Below are positions 24,964 through 33,975 of a stretch of 64,000 nt of DNA, one piece after another (positions within the stretch are counted from its first letter, which is position 1; every line of letters starts with the position of its first letter). Made by a program: the position numbers and the translations under genes. Below the pieces are notes generated by a model. That model did not search any database. It was not told the origin of the DNA and saw only the letters and a list, made by a program, of their open reading frames with translations. The stretch spans positions 62,001 through 126,000 of the forward strand of contig NZ_JOFZ01000011.1 of the NCBI RefSeq assembly GCF_000721265.1, read 5' to 3'. This DNA is from Streptomyces sp. NRRL F-5126 (GTDB taxonomy: Bacteria; Actinomycetota; Actinomycetes; Streptomycetales; Streptomycetaceae).

Positions 24964-24982
24964 TTGGTCATACCCTTGTCAA
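24964..24982 (-). promoter_or_regulatory. -35 box and possible GntR (FadR-type) operator of the dehydrogenase gene
   Basis: On the minus strand a TTGACA hexamer (24982-24977) is followed at once by GGGTATGACCAA (24975-24964), which fits the GGTnnnACC half-symmetry of FadR-subfamily GntR operators. A good -10 is not evident. Repression by a GntR protein encoded elsewhere is only a suggestion. Confidence 0.35.
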
Positions 24983-25005
24983 CGGCGTGCGGCAGGCGAC
25001 GGGCG

Positions 25006-28000
25006 TCAGGCCGCGGCCGGCTCCTCCTCCCCCACGAAGCTGCGCCACAGGCGCGCATAGCGGCCGTCCAGGGCCAGCAGCTCCTCGTGGGTGCCGTCCT
25101 CGGCAATGCGGCCGTGGTCCATCACGACCACGCGGTCGGCCCGTGCCGCCGTCGTCAGCCGGTGCGCGACCACCAGCGTGGTGCGGCGGCCGGTGAGGCG
25201 TTCCGTCGCCTGGTTGACGGCCGCCTCGCTGGCCAGGTCGAGTGCCGCGGTCGCCTCGTCGAGCAGCAGAATGTCGGGGTCGACGAGCTCGGCCCTGGCG
25301 AGGGCGATCAGCTGGCGCTGCCCCGCCGACAGGTTGCGCCCGCGCTCCGCGACCTGGTGCAGGTAACCGCCGTCGAGCGTGGCGATCATGTCGTGCGCGC
25401 CGACCGCACGCGCGGCCGCCTCGACCTCCGCGTCGCTCGCACCCGGCCGGCCGTACGAGATCGCGTCCCGCACCGGGCCGGGGAACAGGTACGCCTCCTG
25501 AGGCACGACGCCGAGCCGGTGGCGGTACGCCGCGAGGTCGAGGTCTCGCAGGTCACGGCCGTCGACCGTGACGCGTCCGCCCGTCGGGTCGTAGTAGCGC
25601 GCGACGAGCTTGACGAGCGTCGACTTGCCCGCGCCGGTCTCGCCGACGAAGGCGACCGTCTGCCCGGCCTCGATGCGCAGCCGCACCGAGCTGAGCGCGG
25701 CGTCCTTCTTCCTCGCCCCGCCGTCCGCGCCGTCCGCCCCGTGCGCGGAAGCCGCCTCCGGCGCGTCCTCCTGCTCCTCGCCGCCCAGGCTGTCCGCCGC
25801 GTACCGGAAGTCGACGCCCTCGAAGGCGATCTCGCCGCGCAGCCGTCCCACCGGCGCGGGGTCCTTCGCCGGGACCGTCGACGTCGGCTCGCGCAGCAGC
25901 TCCTGCACGCGCGTCAGCGAAACGGTCGCCTGCTGGTACCCGTCGAACACCTGGGAGAGCTGCTGCACCGGCGCGAAGAACAGGTCGATGTAGAGCAGGT
26001 AGGCGACCAGCGCGCCCGTCGTGAGGGTGCCCGACTGCACCCGGTCGGCGCCGACGATCAGCACGGCGGCCGCGGCGACGGACGACAGGAACTGCACGAA
26101 CGGGAAGTACACGGAGATCAGCCACTGCCCGCGCGTGCGCGCCTTCAGGTAGTCCCTGCTGCGGCCGGCGAACCGCTCGCCGCCGTCCCGCTCGCGCCGG
26201 AACGCCTGCACGATCCGCAGCCCGGCGACGGTCTCCTGGAGGTCGGCGTTGACGACGCCGATGCGCTCACGCGCGAGCGTGTAGGCCCGCACGCTCTTGC
26301 GCCGGAAGAAGACCGTCCCGACGACGAGCAGCGGCAGCGAGGCGAAGACCACGAGCGCCAGCTGCACGTCGATGGCCAGCAGCACCCCGAGGATGCCGAG
26401 GAACGTGATCACGGCGACCAGCGCCGTGACGAGGCCCGTCTGCAGGAACGTCGACATCGCGTCCACGTCCGTCGTCATCCGGGTCATGATCCGGCCGGTG
26501 AGCTCGCGCTCGTAGTAGTCGAGGCCGAGCCGTTGGAGCTGCGCGAAGATCTTCAGCCGCAGCGCGTACAGCACGCGCTCGCCGGTGCGCCCGGTCATCC
26601 GGGCCTCGCCGATCTGCGCGATCCACTGCACGAGCGCGACGGCGAGTCCGAGCCCGGCCGCCGTCCACACGGCGCCGAGCACGACCTTGTCCACGCCCTG
26701 GTCGATGCCGTGCCTGACCAGGATCGGCAGCAGCAGGCCCATGCCCGCGTCCACGGCGACGAACAGCAGGCTGACGGCCAGCGCGCTGCCGAAGCCGCGC
26801 AGCAGCCTGCGCAGTCCGTAGGAGCTCTCGGGCGTCACCGCGCGCGCCTCGTCCACCTCGGGGACGTCCGTGGCGGGGGGCAGCGCGGCCACCTTGGCGA
26901 GCAGTTCGGGCGTGGCGCCCGACGCGCCCTCCTCCTCGACGACCTCGTCACGCGCCCACAGGGTGGGCGTGATGCCGCGCTCGGCGTCGAAGTCGGCGTC
27001 GAACTCCGCGTCGATGGACTCGCGGGCCGCCTCCTCCCGTGCCGCGCGGCGCGCCCCGGCGGCGCGGCCCTGTGCGGACTCCTCGCCGTCGTCGCACGCA
27101 CGCGCGTCCCCGATCCGCGGCTCGACGGGCGCGTCGCCCAGTTCGTCCGGGTCGGTGAGCAGCCGCCGGTAGAGCGCCGAGCGGAGCTGGAGCTCCTCGT
27201 GGGTGCCGATGTCGGCCAGGCGGCCGCCGTCGAGCACGGCGATCCGGTCGGCGAGGCCGAGGGTGGAGCGGCGGTGCGCGATCAGCAGCGTGGTGCGGCC
27301 GGCCATCACGCCGCGCAGCGCCTCGTGGATCTCGTGCTCGACGCGCGCGTCCACGGCGGACGTCGCGTCGTCGAGCACCAGCAGGCGCGGGTCGGTGAGG
27401 ATCGCCCTGGCCAGGGCGATGCGCTGGCGCTGACCGCCGGAGAGCGTGAGGCCCTGCTCGCCGACCTCGGTGTCGTAGCCGTCGGGCAGCGCGCTGATGA
27501 ACCGGTCCGCCTGCGCCGCGCGCGCGGCGCGCAGGATCTCCTCCTCCGTCGCGCCGGGGCGGCCGTAGGCGATGTTGGCGCGCACGGAGTCGGAGAACAG
27601 GAAGCTGTCCTCGGGCACGAGCCCGATGGCGTCGCGCAGCGAGCCGTACGTCAGTTCGCGCACGTCGTGGCCGCCGACGAGTACGGCGCCGTGCGACACG
27701 TCGTAGAAGCGCGGCAGGAGCAGCGAGACGGTCGACTTGCCGCTGCCGGACGAGCCGACGAGCGCGACGGTCTCGCCCGGCTCGACGCGCAGCGAGAACC
27801 CGTCGAGTACGGGCCTGCCCTCCTGGTAGGCGAACGCGACGTCGTCGAACTCGACGGACGCCTCCGCCCCGGCGGGCAGCTCCTTCGTGCCCTCGCTCAT
27901 CGTGGGCTCGGTGTCGATGAGGTCGAGCACGCGCTCGACCCCGGCGCGCGCCTGCTGCCCCACGGTGAGGACGACGGCGAGGCTGCGGACCGGGCCGACG

Positions 28001-28914
28001 AGCTGCGCGAGGTACGTGGAGAACGCGACGAACGTGCCGAGCGTGATGTCGCCCCTGGTGGCGAGCCAGCCGCCGAGCGCCAGCATGGCGACCTGGCCGA
28101 GCGAGGGCACCGCTTGCAGCGCCGGGGTGTAGCGCGCGTTCAGCTTCACCGTGCGCAGGCGGCCCGCGAACAGCTTCCTGCCGGCGCCGCGCAGCTTGTC
28201 GGTCTCCTGCTCCTCCTGGCCGAAGCCCTTGACGACGCGCACGCCCGTGACGGCGCCGTCCACGACGCCGGCCACGTCGGCGGCCCTCGTCTGCGCGTAC
28301 CAGGTGGCCGGGTGGAGGCGGGAGCGGCTGCGGCGGGCGATCCAGTAGACGGCGGGGGCGACGGCGAGCGCGACGAGCGTGAGCGGCGGCGAGAGTACCG
28401 CCATGATCACGAGCGAGACGACGAACAGCAGGATGTTGCCGATCGTCATGGGCAGCATGAACAGCAGCCCCTGGATGAGCTGGAGGTCGCTGGTGGCCCG
28501 GCCGACGACCTGGCCGGTGCTCAGCGTGTCCTGGCGCCTGCCGTCGAGCCGGGTGAGCGAGGTGTACATGTCGGTGCGCAGGTCGTGCTGGACGTCGAGG
28601 GCGAGCCTGCCGCCGTAGTAGCGGCGGACGTACGTCGCCAGGTAGACGACCACGGCAGACGCGACCAGCAGGCCCGTCCAGGTGTAGAGCGAGCCGTCCT
28701 GTGCGCCGATGGCGTCGTCGATGACGAGCTTGGTGATCAGCGGGACGAGCGCCATGACGCCCATGCCTGCGAGGGACGCGCCGAGCGAGAGCATCACCCG
28801 GCCGCGATAGCGCCACGCGTACCCCGCCAGCCGCCGTGCCCAGGTGTCTTTCCCCGCCGCCACTGGTGATGCGCCTCCCGTTGTCGCCGTGCCCCGCGGA
28901 TACGGGCCGGCCAT
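25006..28914 (-). CDS. Fused double ABC exporter (TMD-NBD-TMD-NBD in one chain)
   Basis: This 1302-residue protein contains two complete half-transporters. The first half has an exporter membrane domain (from about residue 40), Walker A VALVGSSGSGKSTVSLLLPR, signature LSGGQRQRIALARA and Walker B LLVLDDATSAVD. After an acidic, Ala-rich linker the second half repeats the plan with VAFVGETGAGKSTLVKLVAR, LSAGQRQLIALARAE and ILLLDEATAALD. Both catalytic sites are degenerate at the residue after Walker B Asp-Asp/Asp-Glu in the usual way (first DD, second DE), so one site may be weak. Families of this design export drugs or lipids. The ATG at 28914 is chosen over open upstream sequence. An upstream 36-residue membrane protein may accompany it. 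Confidence 0.93.
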   Translation of the reverse strand: MAGPYPRGTATTGGASPVAAGKDTWARRLAGYAWRYRGRVMLSLGASLAGMGVMALVPLITKLVIDDAIGAQDGSLYTWTGLLVASAVVVYLATYVRRYYGGRLALDVQHDLRTDMYTSLTRLDGRRQDTLSTGQVVGRATSDLQLIQGLLFMLPMTIGNILLFVVSLVIMAVLSPPLTLVALAVAPAVYWIARRSRSRLHPATWYAQTRAADVAGVVDGAVTGVRVVKGFGQEEQETDKLRGAGRKLFAGRLRTVKLNARYTPALQAVPSLGQVAMLALGGWLATRGDITLGTFVAFSTYLAQLVGPVRSLAVVLTVGQQARAGVERVLDLIDTEPTMSEGTKELPAGAEASVEFDDVAFAYQEGRPVLDGFSLRVEPGETVALVGSSGSGKSTVSLLLPRFYDVSHGAVLVGGHDVRELTYGSLRDAIGLVPEDSFLFSDSVRANIAYGRPGATEEEILRAARAAQADRFISALPDGYDTEVGEQGLTLSGGQRQRIALARAILTDPRLLVLDDATSAVDARVEHEIHEALRGVMAGRTTLLIAHRRSTLGLADRIAVLDGGRLADIGTHEELQLRSALYRRLLTDPDELGDAPVEPRIGDARACDDGEESAQGRAAGARRAAREEAARESIDAEFDADFDAERGITPTLWARDEVVEEEGASGATPELLAKVAALPPATDVPEVDEARAVTPESSYGLRRLLRGFGSALAVSLLFVAVDAGMGLLLPILVRHGIDQGVDKVVLGAVWTAAGLGLAVALVQWIAQIGEARMTGRTGERVLYALRLKIFAQLQRLGLDYYERELTGRIMTRMTTDVDAMSTFLQTGLVTALVAVITFLGILGVLLAIDVQLALVVFASLPLLVVGTVFFRRKSVRAYTLARERIGVVNADLQETVAGLRIVQAFRRERDGGERFAGRSRDYLKARTRGQWLISVYFPFVQFLSSVAAAAVLIVGADRVQSGTLTTGALVAYLLYIDLFFAPVQQLSQVFDGYQQATVSLTRVQELLREPTSTVPAKDPAPVGRLRGEIAFEGVDFRYAADSLGGEEQEDAPEAASAHGADGADGGARKKDAALSSVRLRIEAGQTVAFVGETGAGKSTLVKLVARYYDPTGGRVTVDGRDLRDLDLAAYRHRLGVVPQEAYLFPGPVRDAISYGRPGASDAEVEAAARAVGAHDMIATLDGGYLHQVAERGRNLSAGQRQLIALARAELVDPDILLLDEATAALDLASEAAVNQATERLTGRRTTLVVAHRLTTAARADRVVVMDHGRIAEDGTHEELLALDGRYARLWRSFVGEEEPAAA

Positions 28915-29088
28915 GACCACTCGCCGATCCCGCCGCATCCACCAACGTCGCGCCCCGCGGAATTCATCCCGCCGGACGCGCCGGCGGGGGCGGAAACGCA
29001 AGTCAGGGCTTTGGACCGAACGTGGACGGGACCTGCGGACCAGGTCCGGGGGCGGAGGCGGAGGCGACGCTACCGGGCGCGGGCGCCG

Positions 29089-29199
29089 CTACTGGACGTA
29101 GGCCATGACGAAGGCCGCGAGGACGACGACCATGAGCGCGGTCACGACCGTCAGGAAGCGGCCCTTGGCGGTGCGGGCGCTGGTGGGGTACCTGCTCAT
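29089..29199 (-). CDS. Small single-pass membrane protein upstream of the ABC exporter
   Basis: This 36-residue frame (MSRYPTSARTAKGRFLTVVT, then ALMVVVLAAFVMAYVQ) is one basic N-terminus plus one transmembrane helix, with nearly complete G/C at third positions. Upstream, TATGCT (29213-29208) lies just before the ATG, so the message may be leaderless; no ribosome site is seen. It is co-directional with the exporter 174 bases downstream. Small transporter-associated proteins of this size are known next to Streptomyces ABC transporters, but I cannot name this one. Confidence 0.65.
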   Translation of the reverse strand: MSRYPTSARTAKGRFLTVVTALMVVVLAAFVMAYVQ

Positions 29200-29305
29200 G
29201 GCGGGAGCATACGAGGCGTTCGGCGCGCGGTCTCCCTCGGCGCGGTACACATTTCGTCAAGCGGGGCCACCCTGGACACACGAACTGACCGCCCGGTAAC
29301 TTGGA

Positions 29306-29323
29306 CTGAGCAAGCGCTTAGAG
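29306..29323 (+). promoter_or_regulatory. AAGCGCTT-centred motif before the acyl-CoA dehydrogenase
   Basis: CTGAGCAAGCGCTTAGAG lies 65 bases upstream of the acyl-CoA dehydrogenase start. The 8-bp core is symmetrical, and the AGCAAGCGCTTAG form recurs before acyl-CoA dehydrogenase genes in actinobacteria as a TetR-type site, from memory. The same core also occurs in the LacI operator at 21228, so assignment to a TetR regulator is tentative. Confidence 0.4.
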
Positions 29324-29387
29324 CTGTCGCTCGCCGGCTCGCGCGCGTCACCGAAGGCGGCGGATCGCCGCGGAGGAGGGCCCGTCA

Positions 29388-30545
29388 ATGCGTCGCACCG
29401 TCTACAACGAGGACCACGAGTCGTTCAGGGCCACCCTCAGGGCCTTCATCGAGGGCGAGGTCGTCCCGCACTACGACGAGTGGCTCGCGGCCGGCCAGGT
29501 GCCGCGCGACTTCTACTACAAGCTGGGCGAGCTGGGCGTCTTCGGCATCGAGGTGCCGGAGGAGTACGGCGGCGCCGGCGTCGAGTCGTTCAAGTTCCAG
29601 GCGCTCGTCTCGGAGGAGACCGCACGCGCGGGCGTCTCCTTCGGCGGCTCCGGCGTGCACGTGGCCCTCTGCCTGCCCTACCTCAAGGCGTACGCGACCG
29701 ACGAGCAGAAGAAGCGCTGGCTGCCCGGCTTCATCAGCGGCGAGAACATGTTCGCCATCGCCATGACGGAGCCCGGCACCGGCTCCGACCTGGCGGGCAT
29801 GAAGACCACGGCCAAGCTGTCCGAGGACGGCACCCACTACGTGCTGAACGGCTCGAAGACGTTCATCACGGGCGGCGTGCACGCGGACCGCGTCATCGTC
29901 TGCGCACGCACCGCGCCGCCGTCGGCCGACGACCGCCGCTTCGGCATCTCGCTGCTGGTCGTGGACACGAAGTCGGACGGGTACGCGGTCGGGCGCAAGC
30001 TCGACAAGATCGGCCTCAAGACGTCCGACACCGCCGAGCTGTCGTTCACCGACGTCGAGGTCCCGGTGGCCGACCTGCTCGGCGAGGAGAACAAGGGCTT
30101 CTCCTACCTCGGCCAGAACCTGCCGCAGGAGCGGCTCGGCATCGCGTTCGGCGCGTACGCGCAGGCCGCGGCGGCCGTCAGGTTCACCAAGGAGTACGTG
30201 GCCGACCGCACGGTCTTCGGCAAGTCGGTGGCGTCCTTCCAGAACACCAAGTTCGAGCTCGCTGCCTGCCAGGCCGAGGTCGACGCGGCGCAGGCCGTCG
30301 CCGACCGTGCGCTGGAGGCGCACGACACGGGCGAGCTGACGGCGGCGGAGGCCGCGTCCGCGAAGCTGTTCTGCACGGAGGTCGCGAGCCGGGTGATCGA
30401 CCGGTGCCTCCAGCTGCACGGCGGCTACGGCTACATGAACGAGTACCCGATCGCCCGCCTGTACGCGGACAACCGCGTCAACCGCATCTACGGCGGGACC
30501 AGCGAGGTCATGAAGATGATCATCGCCAAGTCCATGGGCCTGTGA
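29388..30545 (+). CDS. Acyl-CoA dehydrogenase
   Basis: A 385-residue FAD enzyme oxidising acyl-CoA to enoyl-CoA. Family signatures are AMTEPGTGSDLAGMKT (FAD/substrate), the central ITGGVHADRVIVCART strand region, LPQERLGIAFG and the C-terminal LQLHGGYGYMNEYPIARLYAD with YGGTSEVMK. The Glu of the YGGTSE segment region is in the position of the catalytic base of several families. It begins MRRTVYNEDHESFRATLRAF after a GGAGGAGGG ribosome site. A thioesterase follows after 35 bases, suggesting a two-gene unit for fatty or branched acyl-CoA. Confidence 0.95.
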   Translation: MRRTVYNEDHESFRATLRAFIEGEVVPHYDEWLAAGQVPRDFYYKLGELGVFGIEVPEEYGGAGVESFKFQALVSEETARAGVSFGGSGVHVALCLPYLKAYATDEQKKRWLPGFISGENMFAIAMTEPGTGSDLAGMKTTAKLSEDGTHYVLNGSKTFITGGVHADRVIVCARTAPPSADDRRFGISLLVVDTKSDGYAVGRKLDKIGLKTSDTAELSFTDVEVPVADLLGEENKGFSYLGQNLPQERLGIAFGAYAQAAAAVRFTKEYVADRTVFGKSVASFQNTKFELAACQAEVDAAQAVADRALEAHDTGELTAAEAASAKLFCTEVASRVIDRCLQLHGGYGYMNEYPIARLYADNRVNRIYGGTSEVMKMIIAKSMGL

Positions 30546-30580
30546 CGGGGCCGCGCGAGCGCCTGGGCCAGACTCGTCCC

Positions 30581-31459
30581 ATGAACAGTGAACTCGACAC
30601 CCTGCTCGGCCTGCTCGATCTGGAGCGGATCGAGCAGGACATCTTCCGCGGGGCGAGCCACTCGTCCGTCGTGCCGCGCGTCTTCGGCGGCCAGGTGGCC
30701 GCGCAGGCGCTGGTCGCCGCGGGCCGCACGGTGCCAGGGGATCGCGCGGCGCACTCGCTCCACTCGTACTTCCTGCGCCCCGGCGACCCGGGCGCGCCCA
30801 TCGTCTACACGGTGGACCGCATCCGGGACGGCCGCTCCTTCACGACGCGCCGCGTCGTGGCCGTGCAGCACGGGCAGCCGATCTTCCACCTGTCGACGTC
30901 GTTCCAGCAGCACGAGGAGGGGCTCGACCACCAGTCGGAGATGCCGGCCGCGCCGGACCCGGAGAGCCTTCCGTCGGGCACGGAACTGCTGCCGAGGTAC
31001 GCCGACGACTCGATCCTCGACCCGGCCGTGGTCGATCGGCTGCTGGAGGTGCGCGCGGCGGTCGACCTGCGCTACGTGCAGGAGCCGCCGTGGGCGACGG
31101 TGGGACGGCCGCGCGAGCCGCGCTCGCAGGTGTGGTTCCGCACGAACGGCAAGCTGGCGGACGATCCGCTGCTGCACGTGTGCCTCGCCACGTACGTCTC
31201 CGACATGACGCTGCTCGACTCGGTGCTGCTCGCCCACGGGCGCGGCGGCTGGGCGGTCGGCGACATCGTCGGCGCGAGCCTGGACCACGCCATGTGGTTC
31301 CACCGGCCGTTCAGGGCCGACGAGTGGCTGCTCTACGACCAGGAGTCGCCGTCGTCCTCGGGCGGGCGCGGCCTCGGGCAGGCGCGCATCTACACGCGGG
31401 ACGGCAGGCTGGCGATCTCGGTGATCCAGGAAGGCGTGATGCGCGTCCCGCGCGCGTGA
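30581..31459 (+). CDS. tesB: Acyl-CoA thioesterase II
   Basis: This 292-residue double-hotdog thioesterase hydrolyses acyl-CoA. Family features: FRGASHSSVVPRVFGGQVAA, LHSYFLRPGDPGAPIVYTVD, RDGRSFTTRRVVAVQHG, and the C-terminal ASLDHAMWFHRPFRADEWLL with the catalytic Asp/His region. The ATG at 30581 (MNSELDTLLGLLDLERIEQD) matches TesB. It lies 35 bases after the acyl-CoA dehydrogenase and is followed by the 111-bp repeat spacer. Confidence 0.95.
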   Translation: MNSELDTLLGLLDLERIEQDIFRGASHSSVVPRVFGGQVAAQALVAAGRTVPGDRAAHSLHSYFLRPGDPGAPIVYTVDRIRDGRSFTTRRVVAVQHGQPIFHLSTSFQQHEEGLDHQSEMPAAPDPESLPSGTELLPRYADDSILDPAVVDRLLEVRAAVDLRYVQEPPWATVGRPREPRSQVWFRTNGKLADDPLLHVCLATYVSDMTLLDSVLLAHGRGGWAVGDIVGASLDHAMWFHRPFRADEWLLYDQESPSSSGGRGLGQARIYTRDGRLAISVIQEGVMRVPRA

Positions 31460-32270
31460 TCCGTCGCGGCCGCAGGCCGCGTTCCAGGGCCGCGCGTGCG
31501 GGCCGCGCCGCCTCGCCCGCGTGCGCCGACGCCGCGGGGGCCGCGCGTGCGGGCCCCGCTCCCCGTCCGTCCCGCGTGACGGGCGCCCGCCCGGACGCCA
31601 TCCGCGCCGCGCTCCGGCCCGTGCCGCCACGACCGCCTGCGCCGACGCCGCGGGGGCCGCGCGTGCCGCGTTCCGGTCCCGTGCGCGGGACGGGCATCCG
31701 CCCGGACGCCATCCGCGCCGCGCTCCGGCCCGTGCCGCCACGACCGCCTGCGCCGACCCAGCGGGGGCCGCGCCCGCCGCGTTCCGGTCCCGTGCGCGGG
31801 ACGGGCATCCGCCCGGACGCCATCCGGACCACGCTCCGGCCCGCGCCGCCACGACCGCCTGCGCCGACCCAGCGGGGGCCGCGCCCGCCGCGTTCCGGTC
31901 CCGTGCGCGGGACGGGCATCCGCCCGGTCTGTGGAGCGACCTCGGGCGCCCTTGCGCACCGTGCGCGTCCGGCGCTCCCGGGCAGCGCCCCGAGGGTGCG
32001 GGCCTCGCACCCGCGGGGGCCGCGCCCGCGTTCCGGTCCTGCCGTCGCGCCCGCGCCTGCCGCCCGCACGTGTGCCGCGGCCGCGGCGGGCAGTGCGGTC
32101 GCCCCCGCACCGAGGTCAGGGGCCCCCTCCGGTCCGCATCTGCGGCCGACTCGTGCGGCGGTCATGTCGGCGGCCGACCGCGTCCTCGGGGGCCGACGCA
32201 CGCGGCGAGCAGCGCGGTCACCCGTCCGCGGGGCGGCGGCGCCCCGGCCGTGCGGCCCCACTCGGGCGTG
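31460..32270. repeat. Gene-free GC-rich spacer with a 111-bp tandem repeat
   Basis: Between the converging ends of tesB and the phosphatase-like gene lie 811 bases with no gene. A unit of exactly 111 bp recurs with starts at 31570, 31681, 31792 and 31903 (three nearly full copies and a partial one). An anchor word is CCCGGACGCCATCC, seen at 31590, 31701 and 31812. Older, diverged pieces precede it from about 31470 (GCCGCGGGGGCCGCGCGTGC). Since 111 is a multiple of three, all six frames stay open through the array, and translations are Arg/Pro/Ala-rich repeats of 37 residues with no ribosome site. I treat it as non-coding. Confidence 0.85.
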
Positions 32271-33059
32271 TCAGGCCGAGGGGTCCAGGCCCGCCGCGTG
32301 CAGGAGGTAGGCCGTCATGGGGTCGTAGTGGCGCGGGCTCGTCACGTGGTCGTCCAGGGGGATCGTGACCAGCATCGTGGACTCGGCCTCGCCGATGAAC
32401 AGCGCCGGGTCGTTGCAGTCGGCGTAGCCCATCGAGTCGAGGCCGCGCTGACCCGCGTACCCCGCCCAGCCGTGGTCGGCGACGACCAGGTCCGGCAGCG
32501 GCCTGCCCTCGCGCTCCAGGGCGTCGAGGACCGCCCGCATCGGCTCGGGCGAGTGGGTGTGCCACAGCGTCGCGCCGCGCTCCAGCATCGAGACGCCGGC
32601 GAACTGGACGACCAGGCCCTCGTCGGCGATCAGGCCGTCGGGAATCCGCACGATCTCGCAGCCGGACGCCCGCAGCCCGTCGGCCGTCGCCCGGTGCACG
32701 TCGAGGAGGCCGCCGGGGTGGCCCGTCGCGAACAGCACGCGCTCCTGCGCCGCCGCGGCCTTGCGCAGCCGCTCCGCCATCCGCTCCAGCGCGTCGATCG
32801 TCAGCTCGGGATCGATGGTGTCCTGGCCCGACCTGAACCGCGGGTCGTCGACGACGCCGCAGCGCTCGGCCATCACCGCGAGCACGTCCTGCTCGTCCGT
32901 CCACCGGTCGCCGAGTTCGAGGCCGAGCCAGTAGTGGCGGTCGCCGTTGGCGAGTTTCCTGTAGTGGGAGAGGTTGTTGTCCCGCGGTGTGGCGACGTCC
33001 CCGGCGATCCGGGTCTTGATGAGGTGCTCGGCGAGCTCGGCGCGGCTGGGTATCGGCAT
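32271..33059 (-). CDS. Phosphatase-like protein conserved in Streptomyces
   Basis: The 262-residue protein starts MPIPSRAELAEHLIKTRIAG. It carries RDNNLSHYRKLANGDRHYWL, LFATGHPGGLLDVHRA, WHTHSPEPM, LVVADHGWAGYAGQRGLDSM and CNDPALFIGEAE. The histidines and Asp residues spaced this way suggest a metal-dependent hydrolase, and Streptomyces homologues are usually labelled phosphatase, but I know of no tested activity. No signal peptide or membrane segment. It is a single-gene unit converging on tesB across the repeat spacer. Confidence 0.8.
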   Translation of the reverse strand: MPIPSRAELAEHLIKTRIAGDVATPRDNNLSHYRKLANGDRHYWLGLELGDRWTDEQDVLAVMAERCGVVDDPRFRSGQDTIDPELTIDALERMAERLRKAAAAQERVLFATGHPGGLLDVHRATADGLRASGCEIVRIPDGLIADEGLVVQFAGVSMLERGATLWHTHSPEPMRAVLDALEREGRPLPDLVVADHGWAGYAGQRGLDSMGYADCNDPALFIGEAESTMLVTIPLDDHVTSPRHYDPMTAYLLHAAGLDPSA

Positions 33060-33178
33060 GAGGCCATTGTGCCGTCACGCGCGCGGGCGGCGCCCCTCGT
33101 CCCGTCCCGTGGACAGCGGGGCGCGGGCCCTGGGGCCGGACCGGGCCGGGCCAGGGCTGGACCGGGCGGGCCGGGCGG

Positions 33179-33886
33179 TCAGCGCTCGGCGGGGCCGCTC
33201 CCGTCCGCGCCGTGCAGGCTCTCGACGTCGACCGCGACGTCCACCGCGCCTGGCCCGCCGGACGGGACCCGCTCCGCGGGCCACGCGCCGAGCGAGGCGA
33301 ACGCGCCGTGCGCGAGCGTGCGCAGCAGTTCGGCCGTGCCCGCGCGGTCGGGCAGGCCGCCGCGGTGCGAGCCGAAGTGCGGCGTCGAGTTCAGCAGGCC
33401 GAAGACGGCATGGACCGCCGCGCGGGCCTCGGCCTCCGGCACGTCCTCGTAGAGCCCGCGCACGACGTCGACCCACAGCTCCACGTACTGCCGCTGGAGC
33501 TGGCGCACCATCCGGCGGTCCTTGTCCCGCAGCCGGTCGAGCTCCCGGTCGTGCAGGGTGATGAGGGGGCGATCATCGAGCGCGAAGTCGATGTGGCCCT
33601 CCACGAGGGAGGCGAGCACGGCCGCCGGGCCACCGCCCGCCGCGGCACGCGCGCGCACCCTGCCGCCTTCCAGCAGCCGCTCGCTGATGCCCACGAGCAG
33701 CTCGGCGAGCATCGCGTCCTTGCCCGCGAAGTGCCGGTAGAGGCCGGGGCCGCTTATCCCGACGGCCGCGCCTATCTCGTCGACCCCCACGCCGTGGAAG
33801 CCGCGCTCCGCGAAGAGGCGTGCCGCGTGCCGCAGGATCTGTTCCCTGCGCGTCGGTGCCGCCGTTCTGGTCGTCATCCGATTCAT
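33179..33886 (-). CDS. TetR family repressor of the acyl-CoA/leucine operon
   Basis: The 235-residue protein has an N-terminal TetR helix-turn-helix at residues 14-60 (ILRHAARLFAERGFHGVGVD, then AAVGISGPGLYRHFAGKDAM). The start may be either Met at 33886 or the one three codons on. Its gene is divergent from the carboxylase operon, with two GTTAAC palindromes between. TetR proteins of this position control branched-chain or propionyl acyl-CoA catabolism in actinobacteria, so the ligand is probably an acyl-CoA. The C-terminus is Gly/Ala/Asp-rich. Confidence 0.92.
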   Translation of the reverse strand: MNRMTTRTAAPTRREQILRHAARLFAERGFHGVGVDEIGAAVGISGPGLYRHFAGKDAMLAELLVGISERLLEGGRVRARAAAGGGPAAVLASLVEGHIDFALDDRPLITLHDRELDRLRDKDRRMVRQLQRQYVELWVDVVRGLYEDVPEAEARAAVHAVFGLLNSTPHFGSHRGGLPDRAGTAELLRTLAHGAFASLGAWPAERVPSGGPGAVDVAVDVESLHGADGSGPAER

Positions 33887-33899
33887 TGTAGACAGAGTT

Positions 33900-33944
33900 G
33901 TTAGCGGTCGTTAACCTGGAGTCCTGACGTTAACGCTCATTAAC
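33900..33944. promoter_or_regulatory. Two GTTAAC-type palindromic operators before the carboxylase operon
   Basis: GTTAGCGGTCGTTAAC (33900-33915) and GTTAACGCTCATTAAC (33929-33944) are near-perfect inverted repeats of the form GTTAACG-N2-CGTTAAC, 29 bp apart. They sit in the 89-bp gap between tetR and the carboxylase gene. Two matching sites in a divergent gap are a strong sign of TetR control in both directions; the pattern fits the sites known for acyl-CoA carboxylase/leucine operons in actinobacteria. Confidence 0.85.
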
Positions 33945-33975
33945 CATTCCGTCGATCGTCGGGGGGTCCCCGCAC

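Noticed and set aside
24964..28869. A 1301-codon open frame antisense to the ABC exporter
   Set aside because: It mirrors the exporter gene exactly, encodes an Arg/Val/Asp/Leu/Glu-rich chain with no domain, and arises because high third-position GC removes stops from the antisense frame.
31570..31930. The 111-bp array as a CRISPR array
   Set aside because: Units are contiguous and nearly identical; there are no unique spacers between short repeats and no cas genes nearby.
31311..32261. Minus-strand frame with 37-residue repeats (GRMPVPRTGPERGGRG)
   Set aside because: It overlaps the end of tesB, has no ribosome site, and the 111-bp period keeps all six frames open; the plus strand offers equally long repeat proteins.
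32271..33059. The phosphatase-like gene as part of the tesB or carboxylase operon
   Set aside because: It runs opposite to both neighbours and is separated by a repeat spacer on one side and a TetR gene on the other.
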